From JBAXBF01 sp034429745 (GTDB lineage Bacteria; Chloroflexota; Anaerolineae; Anaerolineales; DRKV01), in the NCBI GenBank assembly GCA_034429745.1, contig DAOUFY010000142.1, positions 1 to 28,860 on the forward strand: DNA of 28,860 bases, written 5' to 3'. The first letter of the stretch is position 1; every line of letters begins with the position of its first letter. Under the pieces are notes generated by a model. It saw nothing but the letters and a program-made list of their open reading frames with translations. It made no database searches and had not been told where the DNA came from. Below are positions 8,131 through 15,636 of the stretch, in pieces. Made by a program: the position numbers and the translations under genes.

Positions 8131-9693
8131 ATGAAGACGCGTAATGTTCTTTTTCTCTCTTTCTCCGTGATCGTTGTTCTTTCAGCGCTGCTTACAGCAT
8201 CTTTTTTTCTTACGCAATTTTCACTTAATAGCCATGCCCCTCAGCAAAAGCTGATTGGTTATGCTGTTCTTACCGGGTTAGGCTTGTTGGTTTTAAGTTT
8301 TACTTCAGCTCATTATCTGTCTTTTTTATATACCAAACCTTTGCTTCAATTGGGAGAAATAGCAGAACAAAGTTTGAATGGCACATACCATTCCGCCGCA
8401 CAAATAAATGGCTTCAAGGAAGTAAAAGAACTTTCTCAAATTATTCTAAATATGTCCACTTCAATGCGGGATACTATGGAAAAGCTCAAGGAAAGTGAAG
8501 AATTATATCGAATGCTCTTTAATCTCGAATCGGATGCGATTTTTCTCATTAGCAATGAAGATGGGAGCATTTTAGCAGCTAATGAAGCTGCTTGCCAATT
8601 GTATGGCTACTCGCTTGACGAATTATTAACCATGAAAAACACCGATCTGTCGCATGAACCAGAACAGACCAAGAGGGTAACTACGACAATGCCCATTCTA
8701 CAAGAGAATGTGGTATTCATTCCACTGCGTTATCACCGTAAAAAAGATGGCACGGTCATTACTGTTGAAATCACCGGCCGCTTTTTTAACTTGCATGGCA
8801 TGCCGGTTCATATTGCTGCCATTCGCGATATTACAGAAAGACAGCAGGTTCAACTCCTCATTCAAAATCAAAATGATGAACTGCTTGCCCAGAATGAGGA
8901 ACTGCTCGCTCAAGCCCAAGCTTTACGAGAGCTTGAATCGGATTTAACCCTTGCAAACCTTAATCTTGAAAAGCGAGTGAGTGAACGAACCAAGCAATTA
9001 GAAATGGCAGTACAAGAGTTAGAAGCTTTTGCCTACTCCGTCTCTCATGACCTGCGCGCTCCCCTACGCGCCATTGATGGTTTTTGTCAAATGCTTCAGG
9101 AAGATTATTTGGATCAGCTCGATCAACGCGGCCAACATTACATTTGTCGCATCCGCAATGGAGCCCAACAAATGTGGCAGCTCATTGAAGACCTGCTGCA
9201 TCTTTCCCATATCTCACGGTTGAAGCCGCATTTGCAAATCGTCAATCTCAGTGAGTTGGTACGCAATATTTGTCAGGAGATTAGCTCCCTCTCACCGCAA
9301 AGAAAAGCCGTTTTTGACATTGAAGAGAACATCTACACCAATGTTGACCTTGGCTTGATAAGGATCGCTTTGGAAAACCTGATCCGCAATGCATGGAAGT
9401 TCTCCAGCAATAACGAGGTTACCGTCATTCGTTTTGGGATGCAGCAGCACAGCGATAAAATTGTATATTTTCTTGCAGATAATGGGGTTGGCTTTAACAT
9501 GGAGTATGCTGATAAACTATTTCTCCCTTTTCAACGGCTGCATAGCCAACAGGAGTTTGAAGGGACAGGAATAGGTTTAGCAATAGTTCAGCGGGTCATT
9601 CGGCACCACGGGGGCAGCATTTGGGCAGAAAGTGAAATAGATAACGGAGCAACCTTTTATTTCACGCTGAATGCTATTGAGCAAAATGTATAG
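8131..9693 (+). CDS. PAS-domain sensor histidine kinase (orphan)
   Basis: 520 residues. Two TM helices (about 5-28 and 42-66) enclose a very short loop, so there is no real extracellular sensor domain. A HAMP-like linker (about 66-115) and a PAS domain (about 128-245, LFNLESDAIFLISNEDG through IRDITERQQ) follow. A Gln/Leu/Glu-rich coiled coil (245-290) leads to HisKA with the phospho-acceptor in YSVSHDLRAPLRAIDGF (His306). The HATPase domain has NLIRNAWKFS, DNGVGF and GTGIGLAIVQR. The catalytic part resembles that of phytochrome-like kinases. No clear Shine-Dalgarno site precedes the ATG. There is no response regulator beside it, and a strong terminator separates it from the preceding operon. 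The signal is probably intracellular or within the membrane (inference). Confidence 0.94.
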   Translation: MKTRNVLFLSFSVIVVLSALLTASFFLTQFSLNSHAPQQKLIGYAVLTGLGLLVLSFTSAHYLSFLYTKPLLQLGEIAEQSLNGTYHSAAQINGFKEVKELSQIILNMSTSMRDTMEKLKESEELYRMLFNLESDAIFLISNEDGSILAANEAACQLYGYSLDELLTMKNTDLSHEPEQTKRVTTTMPILQENVVFIPLRYHRKKDGTVITVEITGRFFNLHGMPVHIAAIRDITERQQVQLLIQNQNDELLAQNEELLAQAQALRELESDLTLANLNLEKRVSERTKQLEMAVQELEAFAYSVSHDLRAPLRAIDGFCQMLQEDYLDQLDQRGQHYICRIRNGAQQMWQLIEDLLHLSHISRLKPHLQIVNLSELVRNICQEISSLSPQRKAVFDIEENIYTNVDLGLIRIALENLIRNAWKFSSNNEVTVIRFGMQQHSDKIVYFLADNGVGFNMEYADKLFLPFQRLHSQQEFEGTGIGLAIVQRVIRHHGGSIWAESEIDNGATFYFTLNAIEQNV

Positions 9694-10072
9694 AAGACCG
9701 ATCGCCTTCTTCTTTTTTCGCTGTACATTTGGGACAGGAGCAAGGCTTTACAGGGTGTGTATCTGCTGAAAAGGGCTTTGCCTCTGTTTGTATGATTGCA
9801 GCAGCTTCATCTATTAGATTATAAATCCGCTCATCTTTTATTGCGTAATATACATTCCATCCTTCACGGCGCACATTAACCAAACCGCTTTCCCGCAGCA
9901 CCGCCAATTGCTGTGAAAGATATGCTTGCCTCTTGCCCAAACATGCTTCAAGATGGCAAACACACGCCTCCCCCTCTCTCAAAATATTCAAAATAATAAG
10001 GCGAATGGGGTGGCTTAAAGCTTTAAAAAAAGATGCCTGCAATTTATACGAATGGATAGCACTATTTTCCAT
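9674..10072 (-). CDS. ArsR/SmtB-family regulator with two Cys clusters
   Basis: 132 residues with a winged-helix fold: FFKALSHPIRLIILNIL (15-31), recognition-helix region KRQAYLSQQLAVLRESGLV (47-65) and the wing VRREGWNVYYAI. Cys37, Cys39 and Cys44 (ACVCHLEAC) sit where ArsR-type sensors place their metalloid-binding CVC motif. A second cluster, CSCPKC (Cys111, 113, 116), lies in a charged C-terminal tail. It is the last gene of the gpmA-peroxiredoxin operon. Its start is 12 bases after the previous stop, with an AGAGG site. Its 3' end overlaps the end of the histidine kinase gene by 20 bases. It probably represses its own operon and responds to thiol-reactive metal or oxidants (inference). 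Confidence 0.93.
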   Translation of the reverse strand: MENSAIHSYKLQASFFKALSHPIRLIILNILREGEACVCHLEACLGKRQAYLSQQLAVLRESGLVNVRREGWNVYYAIKDERIYNLIDEAAAIIQTEAKPFSADTHPVKPCSCPKCTAKKEEGDRSSIHFAQ

Positions 10073-10084
10073 ATTTCCTCTTTT

Positions 10085-10723
10085 TCAAGAGAGTTGAAAA
10101 GATGCTAAGATAGTAAAATCATGTGGAGCATTTATTCTTGAAAGCTCAAATTGCTTAGCCGTAAATAGTGTATAAGGAAAGCTCATATTTAATAAGCTCG
10201 GGCTGCGTTCTTCCATAATTGATATCTTCACTAAAGCAGTGATCAACGTAGGTATAAACCAAGAACGGTATAGGGGCCGATACCCAGTGGCGACAACAGC
10301 TCGATGCAGATAACTGATGAAATCCCTTAATGGAGGGGTAATACCCACACACCATTTTAACACATTCCAGCCCTCAAACGGCACATAAAGCGGCACCCAT
10401 CCCCCAACTTTCAGGGTGAATGGAGGCCGCTTGAAGGGGTTTGCACGGAAATAATCAATCAGCACCTTACAGTCATGATCAACCATGCCTGCCTGATGAG
10501 CAGACACCGGTTGATCAAAACGCAAGGCAGTCAAGTGCACAACTGAAGCTGGTTCCCCGCCAAAAATAGTTTGAAGAGCCGCTTGATGAGAGCGAATGCG
10601 GGGCATTTCCTCATCAGACGGCTCAAGTAAAATACATATATCACCCGGTTGAGTAGCACGGATCGCAAATTCTTGAGGATAGCTGCGTACACATGCCACT
10701 GACTGTGATAACTCAAAATCCAT
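10085..10723 (-). CDS. Unrecognised protein, possibly 2H phosphoesterase/RNA ligase-like
   Basis: 212 residues. I do not recognise it with certainty. What can be seen: an N-terminal strand DICILLEPSD (28-37), a helix, then VVHLTALRF with an HxT motif (His63, Thr65). Later come SWFIPTLITALVKI and a final strand FTILASFQL. A strand-helix-HxT layout ending in a hydrophobic strand resembles 2H phosphoesterases (2'-5' RNA ligase/ThpR type). However, the second HxT is not intact: PTLIT stands where PHIT would be expected, so it may be inactive or a different family. The start lies 1 base after the peroxiredoxin stop, so translation is coupled, and it sits between peroxiredoxin and ArsR. No signal peptide or TM segment is seen. 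Confidence 0.85.
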   Translation of the reverse strand: MDFELSQSVACVRSYPQEFAIRATQPGDICILLEPSDEEMPRIRSHQAALQTIFGGEPASVVHLTALRFDQPVSAHQAGMVDHDCKVLIDYFRANPFKRPPFTLKVGGWVPLYVPFEGWNVLKWCVGITPPLRDFISYLHRAVVATGYRPLYRSWFIPTLITALVKISIMEERSPSLLNMSFPYTLFTAKQFELSRINAPHDFTILASFQLS

Positions 10724-10724
10724 T

Positions 10725-11324
10725 CTATAATTGGTCTGCTCGCTGAGAAAGGAAGAAAGCCACGCCTTCTGAATCAGCTTTCATACCGCTATCCCCTTTC
10801 TTCCAGCCGGCCGGACATACTTCACCATGCTGTTCGCAATATTGAAGCGCATCAACCACGCGCAGCATCTCATCTACATCTCGTCCTAAATCCAAATTAT
10901 TGACCACCTGATGCTGTACAATACCTTGCTTATCTATAAGAAAAGAGGCGCGCAAAGCTACTCCGCTGGGATGTTCTACCCCATATGCTTTCACAATATC
11001 ATGAGTTATATCTGCTACAAGAGGAAACTGCACCCGTCCAATTCCTCCTTTAGCCACAGGGGTTTCTCGCCAAGCATAATGCGTATAAGGTGAATCTATA
11101 GAGATGCCTACAACCTCTACATTGCGTTCCTTAAACGCCTGAATGCGGTTATTGTGAGCAATGATCTCGGTCGGGCATACAAAGGTGAAATCAAGCGGCC
11201 AAAAAAACAATACCACATATTTGCCGCGCAGGCTGGAAAGAGTAAAATTATCTTTAATGCTGCCATCCGGCATCACCGCAGAAGCAGTGAAATCAGGTGC
11301 TTCACGGGCTACTAATACACTCAT
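10725..11324 (-). CDS. Typical 2-Cys peroxiredoxin (AhpC/TSA family)
   Basis: 199 residues, the usual length. The peroxidatic Cys50 is in DFTFVCPTEI and the resolving Cys170 is in GEVCPAGWKKGD. Thr47 belongs to the PxxxT/SxxC active-site motif, as FWPLDFTFVC. It reduces hydrogen peroxide and organic peroxides in the cytoplasm, using thioredoxin-like donors. No AhpF or thioredoxin gene is adjacent. The KGGIG segment resembles the GGLG motif of oxidation-sensitive peroxiredoxins, but the C-terminal YF motif is absent. It follows gpmA by 9 bases and abuts the unrecognised gene downstream. Its place in one operon with an ArsR-type regulator points to stress-responsive expression (inference). Confidence 0.97.
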   Translation of the reverse strand: MSVLVAREAPDFTASAVMPDGSIKDNFTLSSLRGKYVVLFFWPLDFTFVCPTEIIAHNNRIQAFKERNVEVVGISIDSPYTHYAWRETPVAKGGIGRVQFPLVADITHDIVKAYGVEHPSGVALRASFLIDKQGIVQHQVVNNLDLGRDVDEMLRVVDALQYCEQHGEVCPAGWKKGDSGMKADSEGVAFFLSQRADQL

Positions 11325-11333
11325 ATTCTACTC

Positions 11334-12089
11334 CTATTTTTTTACTTCGGCTTGACGGGCGACCGCTTCAGCTGCTGCTTTAACAGTTTCTTCATCAGCA
11401 AGATAGCGATGCGATAGCACCTTCAACGATTCATCAAATTCATAATACAATGGAATACCCGTTGGGATGTTAAGCCCAACAATATCTTCATCAGATATTT
11501 GATCTAAATGCTTTACAAGGGCTCGCAAGCTGTTGCCATGGGCAACGACGAGAACGTTCTTATGATTAAGTAAATACGGAACTATCACATCATTCCAATA
11601 AGGCAGCACGCGTTCCAAGGTTATTTTCAAGCTTTCAGATGCCGGTAAAAAATGAGCATCCAGCTTTCCTTTATAGCGCGGGTCAAAGCGCGGGTGCCGT
11701 TCATCGTTCCAATCCAAAGCCGGCGGGGGAACATCATAGCTGCGCCGCCAAAGTTTTACTTGCTCCTGCCCAAATTTCTCAGCCGTTTCAGCTTTGTTCA
11801 AGCCCTGCAGCGCTCCATAATGGCGTTCGTTAAGGCGCCAATGTCGTTCTACCGGTATCCACATCAAATCCATCTCGTCAAGGATGATCCATAATGTACG
11901 GATAGCACGCTTTAATACGGAGGTAAGGGCAATATCAAATTGAAAACCTTCTTGTTTGAGCATTTTACCGGCGGCGTGAGCTTCCTCAATGCCTTTTTCA
12001 TTAAGGTCAACATCTGTCCATCCAGTAAAACGATTTTCTTTGTTCCAAAGACTTTCGCCATGTCTTACGAGAACCAACTTAAGTGTCAT
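11334..12089 (-). CDS. gpmA: 2,3-bisphosphoglycerate-dependent phosphoglycerate mutase
   Basis: 251 residues, typical of dPGM (about 230-250). It interconverts 3- and 2-phosphoglycerate in glycolysis and gluconeogenesis. The phospho-histidine motif LVRHGES is at the N-terminus (His10), followed by NRFTGWTDVDLNEKG. RHYGALQGLNKAE supplies the catalytic Glu region, and VVAHGNSLRAL supplies the second His. The tail after about residue 235 is Ala-rich and charged, and slightly longer than in E. coli. The ATG has a GGAGAG site. It is the promoter-proximal gene of an operon with peroxiredoxin, an unrecognised protein and ArsR, an unusual combination for a glycolytic gene. It diverges from the YbdK-like ligase. 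Confidence 0.96.
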   Translation of the reverse strand: MTLKLVLVRHGESLWNKENRFTGWTDVDLNEKGIEEAHAAGKMLKQEGFQFDIALTSVLKRAIRTLWIILDEMDLMWIPVERHWRLNERHYGALQGLNKAETAEKFGQEQVKLWRRSYDVPPPALDWNDERHPRFDPRYKGKLDAHFLPASESLKITLERVLPYWNDVIVPYLLNHKNVLVVAHGNSLRALVKHLDQISDEDIVGLNIPTGIPLYYEFDESLKVLSHRYLADEETVKAAAEAVARQAEVKK

Positions 12090-12118
12090 AGAACATCTCT
12101 CCTTTTTTCATAAAATCC

Positions 12119-12132
12119 TTGAACAACTTCAA
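12119..12132. promoter_or_regulatory. ArsR/SmtB-like palindrome between gpmA operon and ligase gene
   Basis: The inverted repeat TTGAA-CAAC-TTCAA lies in the 121-base divergent region. ArsR/SmtB operators are short A/T-rich palindromes of this style, and the operon on one side encodes an ArsR protein. It sits 1 base before the -35 of the plus-strand promoter and within the probable leader of gpmA. Binding is an inference. Confidence 0.4.
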
Positions 12133-12133
12133 C

Positions 12134-12161
12134 TTTACATTGTACTACATTTTAGTATAAT
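12134..12161 (+). promoter_or_regulatory. Promoter of the carboxylate-amine ligase gene
   Basis: TTTACA at 12134-12139 and a perfect TATAAT at 12156-12161 with a 16-base spacer. The start codon follows at 12211 with an AGGAGA ribosome site. On the other strand a TACAAT (12139-12144) could serve gpmA, but no matching -35 is clear. Confidence 0.7.
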
Positions 12162-12210
12162 TATGGGAACAATCATGCTCAGCAAGCATGAAAACCCATA
12201 GGAGAATTAC

Positions 12211-13371
12211 ATGATTAAAGGCATTCCGTTTTCTTTAGGCATCGAAGAAGAGTATCAAATTATCAATCCTAACACATTGGATTTGAGCCCTTACGCTTTA
12301 GAAATCCTCGAAGAAGGCAAAAAGTCTTTTCCTGAAGTAAATTTAAAGCCAGAGTTCATGACCTGCCAAATCGAAAGTAACTCTGTTATCTGCAAAGACA
12401 TTCATGATGTACGTCAAGAAATCATTCGACTGAGAAAAGCTGTTATTCAACTCGCAAGTAAATACAAGCAAAAAATAGCTGCCGCCTCCACTCATCCTTT
12501 TGCCTCGTGGCAAAATCAAAAAATATGGGAGAACGAACGTTACCGCATTATCCTAAAGCAGCTGCAAGGCGTTATTACTCAATTCCTTATCTTTGGCTAT
12601 CATGTACATGTTGGCTTTGGAGAAGATAAAGAGCTGCTGATTGACGTGATGAACCAAATTCGTTATTTTTTACCTCATATTTTAGCTTTATCTACCAGCT
12701 CACCCTTTTGGTGCGGCAACGACACGGGATTAAAATCCTACCGTTCTGTTATTTTTGAAGCGCTACCGCGGACCGGCATACCAGAAGCCTTCACTTCCTA
12801 CGGTGAATATTGGGAATACGTAGAAATGCTAGGAAAAGTGGGCGCTATCCGCGACCCAAGCACCGGAAAACCTGACCCCACAAAAATTTGGTGGGATATT
12901 CGTCCTAACCCAAAATTCAACACCCTCGAGATTAGAATCGCAGATATCCCAACAAAAGTTGAAGAAGCGGTCAGCATCGCTGCCCTCATCCAGGCTCTAG
13001 CAGCAAAACTCACCTTGCTGCGTAAACAAAACATGAGTCTGCGTCGCTACCGTCAATTCTATTACATGGAAAACAAGTGGCGCGCCATGCGTTATGGTAT
13101 TGATGGCGATTTAATTGATTTTGGCAACGCCTGTGAGACACCTATGCGAACCATCATAGATGAGATTTTGGATTTTGTTGACGATGTTGCCGATGAACTT
13201 GGCTCGCGGGCAGAGCTGCAGTATTTGAAAACAATTGCCGAACAAGGAACAAGCGCTGACCGGCAGCTAGCGGTTTATTATAAATCTATTGAACAGGGTG
13301 CTCCTCCAGAGGTTGCCTTGAAAAATGTGGTTGAGCGGCTTATTCAAGAAACTGTAGAAGGAGTGCTGTAA
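12211..13371 (+). CDS. Carboxylate-amine ligase, YbdK/GCS2 family
   Basis: 386 residues, matching the glutamate-cysteine ligase family 2 length. Family signatures are FSLGIEEEYQI near the N-terminus (metal-binding Glu cluster), EFMTCQIESNS (about 48-58), FGYHVHVGF (about 130-138) and RPNPKFNTLEIRIADIP (about 231-247). It is ATP-dependent and forms an amide between a carboxylate (glutamate in characterised members, which show weak gamma-glutamylcysteine activity) and an amine. The exact substrate cannot be read here. Start ATG has AGGAGA 7 bases upstream. It diverges from the peroxiredoxin operon across a shared regulatory gap, so a thiol-metabolism role is attractive but inferred. Its 3' end converges with map, 5 bases apart, and no terminator is visible. 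Confidence 0.93.
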   Translation: MIKGIPFSLGIEEEYQIINPNTLDLSPYALEILEEGKKSFPEVNLKPEFMTCQIESNSVICKDIHDVRQEIIRLRKAVIQLASKYKQKIAAASTHPFASWQNQKIWENERYRIILKQLQGVITQFLIFGYHVHVGFGEDKELLIDVMNQIRYFLPHILALSTSSPFWCGNDTGLKSYRSVIFEALPRTGIPEAFTSYGEYWEYVEMLGKVGAIRDPSTGKPDPTKIWWDIRPNPKFNTLEIRIADIPTKVEEAVSIAALIQALAAKLTLLRKQNMSLRRYRQFYYMENKWRAMRYGIDGDLIDFGNACETPMRTIIDEILDFVDDVADELGSRAELQYLKTIAEQGTSADRQLAVYYKSIEQGAPPEVALKNVVERLIQETVEGVL

Positions 13372-13376
13372 AGCAA

Positions 13377-14144
13377 TCACGGGAGGGTTAAAATCTCCGG
13401 CCCTTTTTCAGTGATTGCAATGGTATGTTCAAACTGAGCAGATAGCGATCCATCTGCTGTTACGACTGTCCAGCCATCATCCAACACAACCGAATCCGGC
13501 TTGCCCACGTTGACCATTGGCTCAATAGCAATGGTCATTCCAGGGCGCAAGCGAATACCTCGTCCTCCTGGACCCCAATGCGGCACCGAAGGGTCTTCAT
13601 GCAGCGTTCTCCCAAGACCATGTCCGCCCCATTCGCGCACAACACTAAACCCTTGCCTCTTCACATAAGCTTCAATCGCGGCTCCAATATCGGATACGCG
13701 TCGATTAGGCAAAGCCGCTTGAATACCCACATAAAGCGCTTCTTTCGCTACCTTTAAAAGCTTTTGAGCAAGCGGCGATATCTTACCCACGGCATATGTA
13801 ATACAAGAATCGCCGCACCAGCCATTTAAGCTTAAGCCAATATCTATTCCCACAATATCACCCTCTTTGAGCACTCTTCCATCGGGAATTCCATGACAAA
13901 TCACATCATTCACTGCTGTGGTTATCACACCCGGAAAAGGTGTATGATGGGGTGTTAAGCGATATCCTTTGTATATTTGCTGGGCACCATTTTTTTCAAT
14001 AAATTCAGCCGCGATTTGATCAAGCTCGCTTAATTTGACCCCCGGCTGTATAGCTTTTTCCAGTTCCTGAAACGTTTTTGCCACCAAGCGTCCCGCTTCT
14101 CTCATCAGGGCAATTTCTTCTTTTGTTTTTAACTCAATTCCCAT
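13377..14144 (-). CDS. map: Methionine aminopeptidase, type I
   Basis: 255 residues from the ATG at 14144, which has AGGGAAG about 8 bases upstream. A more distal ATG at 14165 would overlap the methyltransferase gene and is less likely. It removes N-terminal Met from new proteins. The complete set of residues is visible: His84 (VICHGIP), metal ligands Asp101 and Asp112 (GIDIGLSLNGWCGDS), His175 (GGHGLGR), Glu208 (AIEPM) and Glu239 (FEHT), plus His182. There is no N-terminal zinc-finger extension, so it is the short bacterial type. The segment YRLTPHHTPFPGV differs somewhat from the common YHGFPGS version of this loop. It is the last gene of a three-gene operon. Confidence 0.97.
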   Translation of the reverse strand: MGIELKTKEEIALMREAGRLVAKTFQELEKAIQPGVKLSELDQIAAEFIEKNGAQQIYKGYRLTPHHTPFPGVITTAVNDVICHGIPDGRVLKEGDIVGIDIGLSLNGWCGDSCITYAVGKISPLAQKLLKVAKEALYVGIQAALPNRRVSDIGAAIEAYVKRQGFSVVREWGGHGLGRTLHEDPSVPHWGPGGRGIRLRPGMTIAIEPMVNVGKPDSVVLDDGWTVVTADGSLSAQFEHTIAITEKGPEILTLP

Positions 14145-14157
14145 AGTTCTTTCTTCC

Positions 14158-14742
14158 CTAAACATGTTGTTGGGGTTGCTCCTTATCTACCATTATTAGT
14201 ACGGTGTGTTTTTCTACATGCACAGATACAGGATAATTCCAACGCGAACACATCTCCTGTATTTTCTCAACTGGCAATATGTTGCTATCCATTTGCAGCA
14301 TCCGCTCACCAATTGCAATCAACTTTACAGCAAACGACTCAATGTTCGGTTCCTCGATAACTAATCTCCCTCCGTTCTTCAATACGCGCAGCAATTCCGC
14401 AATTGCTCTTTCTTGGTCATTAAAGTGGTGAAAAGCATCCACCACAAGGATGCGGTCAAATGTCTGTTCTTTGAAAGGCAGGGCTTCAACCCGATGCTGC
14501 AGCACATGCAAAGCTGGTTTTAGTTTTGCGCGCCGCAGCATGTTAAACGACAAATCACCTAAAACAACAACATCAATGAATGATACAAAGCCCAGCGCAA
14601 TTCTGCCAGTTCCTCCACCGGCTTCAAACATGCGTCCATGGCTTGGAAGTCTCAAAAACTCTAGCCTGCCATCTGCCTCGCGAGGTTTTGCCGCTAAGTC
14701 ATAGAAAGGAGCAATGAAATCAAATAGGAAATTGCGCGCCAT
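14158..14742 (-). CDS. Class I SAM-dependent methyltransferase (UbiE/Methyltransf_11 type)
   Basis: 194 residues. SAM-binding motif I is RMFEAGGGTGRIALGF (about residues 33-48). The acidic loop region LGDLSFNMLRRAK follows, then FDRILVVDAFHHFNDQ as motif II/post-I, and LKNGGRLVIEEPNIES as motif III. The N-terminal FLFDFIAPFYDLAAKP is common in UbiE-like enzymes. The substrate is unknown; it could be a quinone, lipid or small molecule. The ATG directly follows the TAA of the metallo-hydrolase gene (TAAATG), so translation is coupled. Its stop precedes the map start by 13 bases. No membrane segment. Confidence 0.93.
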   Translation of the reverse strand: MARNFLFDFIAPFYDLAAKPREADGRLEFLRLPSHGRMFEAGGGTGRIALGFVSFIDVVVLGDLSFNMLRRAKLKPALHVLQHRVEALPFKEQTFDRILVVDAFHHFNDQERAIAELLRVLKNGGRLVIEEPNIESFAVKLIAIGERMLQMDSNILPVEKIQEMCSRWNYPVSVHVEKHTVLIMVDKEQPQQHV

Positions 14743-15432
14743 TTAAGGTAGTGTTAAGCTCTCTCCTGGTTTAAGGACATGCACTTGGGCACCCGTTTCG
14801 TTCGTTACTTGTTTTTGCCATTGGCTTAATTCTTGTGATATTGGCGCCCATGTATTGTAATGGATGGGGATTACATGTTTCGGCTGTAGCATTTTTATCG
14901 CCCTTATTGCATCTTGAGGACCCATAGTAAAATTATCACCCACAGGCAGGACAGCCAAATCTATGCCTTCCTCCCCAATTAGGCGCATATCACCAAATAA
15001 ACCAGTATCCCCTGCAATATAAATCTTCTTGCCGGACTTTGTCGTCAGCAGAAAGCCATTAGCCGTACCGCCCGAACTGCCATCCGGCAAGTTTGATCCG
15101 TGCAAGGCTTGCGTAAGCTTAAGATAACCAAAAGGATGATGAAAACCTCCGCCGGTTGCCTGTGCGTGGGCATTGCTTATCCCCTTTGATTGAACCCATT
15201 GGACAATCTCATAATTAGCAATGATCTTTGCACCACAGCGTTTAGCGATCTTCAAACTATCTCCTACATGATCTCCATGTCCATGAGTAATGAGGATGTA
15301 ATCTGCCGCGACCTGAGCAGAGTTTACTTTTGCCTGAGGATTGCCATCAAAAAAAGGATCCACCAATATTTTTATTCCATTGATTTCTAAACCTAAAGTC
15401 GCATGACCATAAAATGTTATCTTCTCAGTCAT
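14743..15432 (-). CDS. UPF0173-type metal-dependent hydrolase, metallo-beta-lactamase fold
   Basis: 229 residues, the standard length of UPF0173 proteins. The zinc motif THGHGDHVGD holds His50, His52, Asp54 and His55. Further fold markers are FYGHATLGLE, ILVDPFFDGNP, the IAGDTGLFGDM strand, LAVLPVGDNFTMGP and VIPIHYNTW. It is a cytoplasmic hydrolase with no established substrate in most organisms. A GGGAGG site precedes the ATG. It heads the operon with the methyltransferase and map. The three genes abut so closely that co-expression is near certain, although no functional link between them is known to me. Confidence 0.94.
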   Translation of the reverse strand: MTEKITFYGHATLGLEINGIKILVDPFFDGNPQAKVNSAQVAADYILITHGHGDHVGDSLKIAKRCGAKIIANYEIVQWVQSKGISNAHAQATGGGFHHPFGYLKLTQALHGSNLPDGSSGGTANGFLLTTKSGKKIYIAGDTGLFGDMRLIGEEGIDLAVLPVGDNFTMGPQDAIRAIKMLQPKHVIPIHYNTWAPISQELSQWQKQVTNETGAQVHVLKPGESLTLP

Positions 15433-15542
15433 AACCCCGTACCTCCCTTATGAAGCACATAAAAAAGTTGATTACTTATCTTTCTTCATTACGATGAGTT
15501 ATGTAAGGTGAGATAAAGCACGTTCATGGTTTCTATGATCGA

Positions 15543-15604
15543 TTCTATCACTCAATAACACCAACTGCAAGCATTAGGTGTTGTTTCTATCACTATGTTA
15601 TAAT
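15543..15604 (+). promoter_or_regulatory. Extended -10 promoter with repeated upstream motifs
   Basis: TGT-TATAAT (15596-15604) is an extended -10 element; no good -35 is present. TTCTATCACT occurs twice as an exact direct repeat (15543-15552 and 15585-15594), 42 bases apart and on the same DNA face. Between the copies lies the inverted repeat AACACC (15557-15562)/GGTGTT (15577-15582). This looks like an operator region for the downstream membrane-protein gene. Confidence 0.5.
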
Positions 15605-15636
15605 GTTACTATCATTATAAAGTTAAGGAGAAAAAC

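Noticed and set aside
8131..9693. Bacteriophytochrome
   Set aside because: Only the kinase half resembles phytochromes; the N-terminus is two TM helices and one PAS, with no GAF/PHY pair or chromophore Cys.
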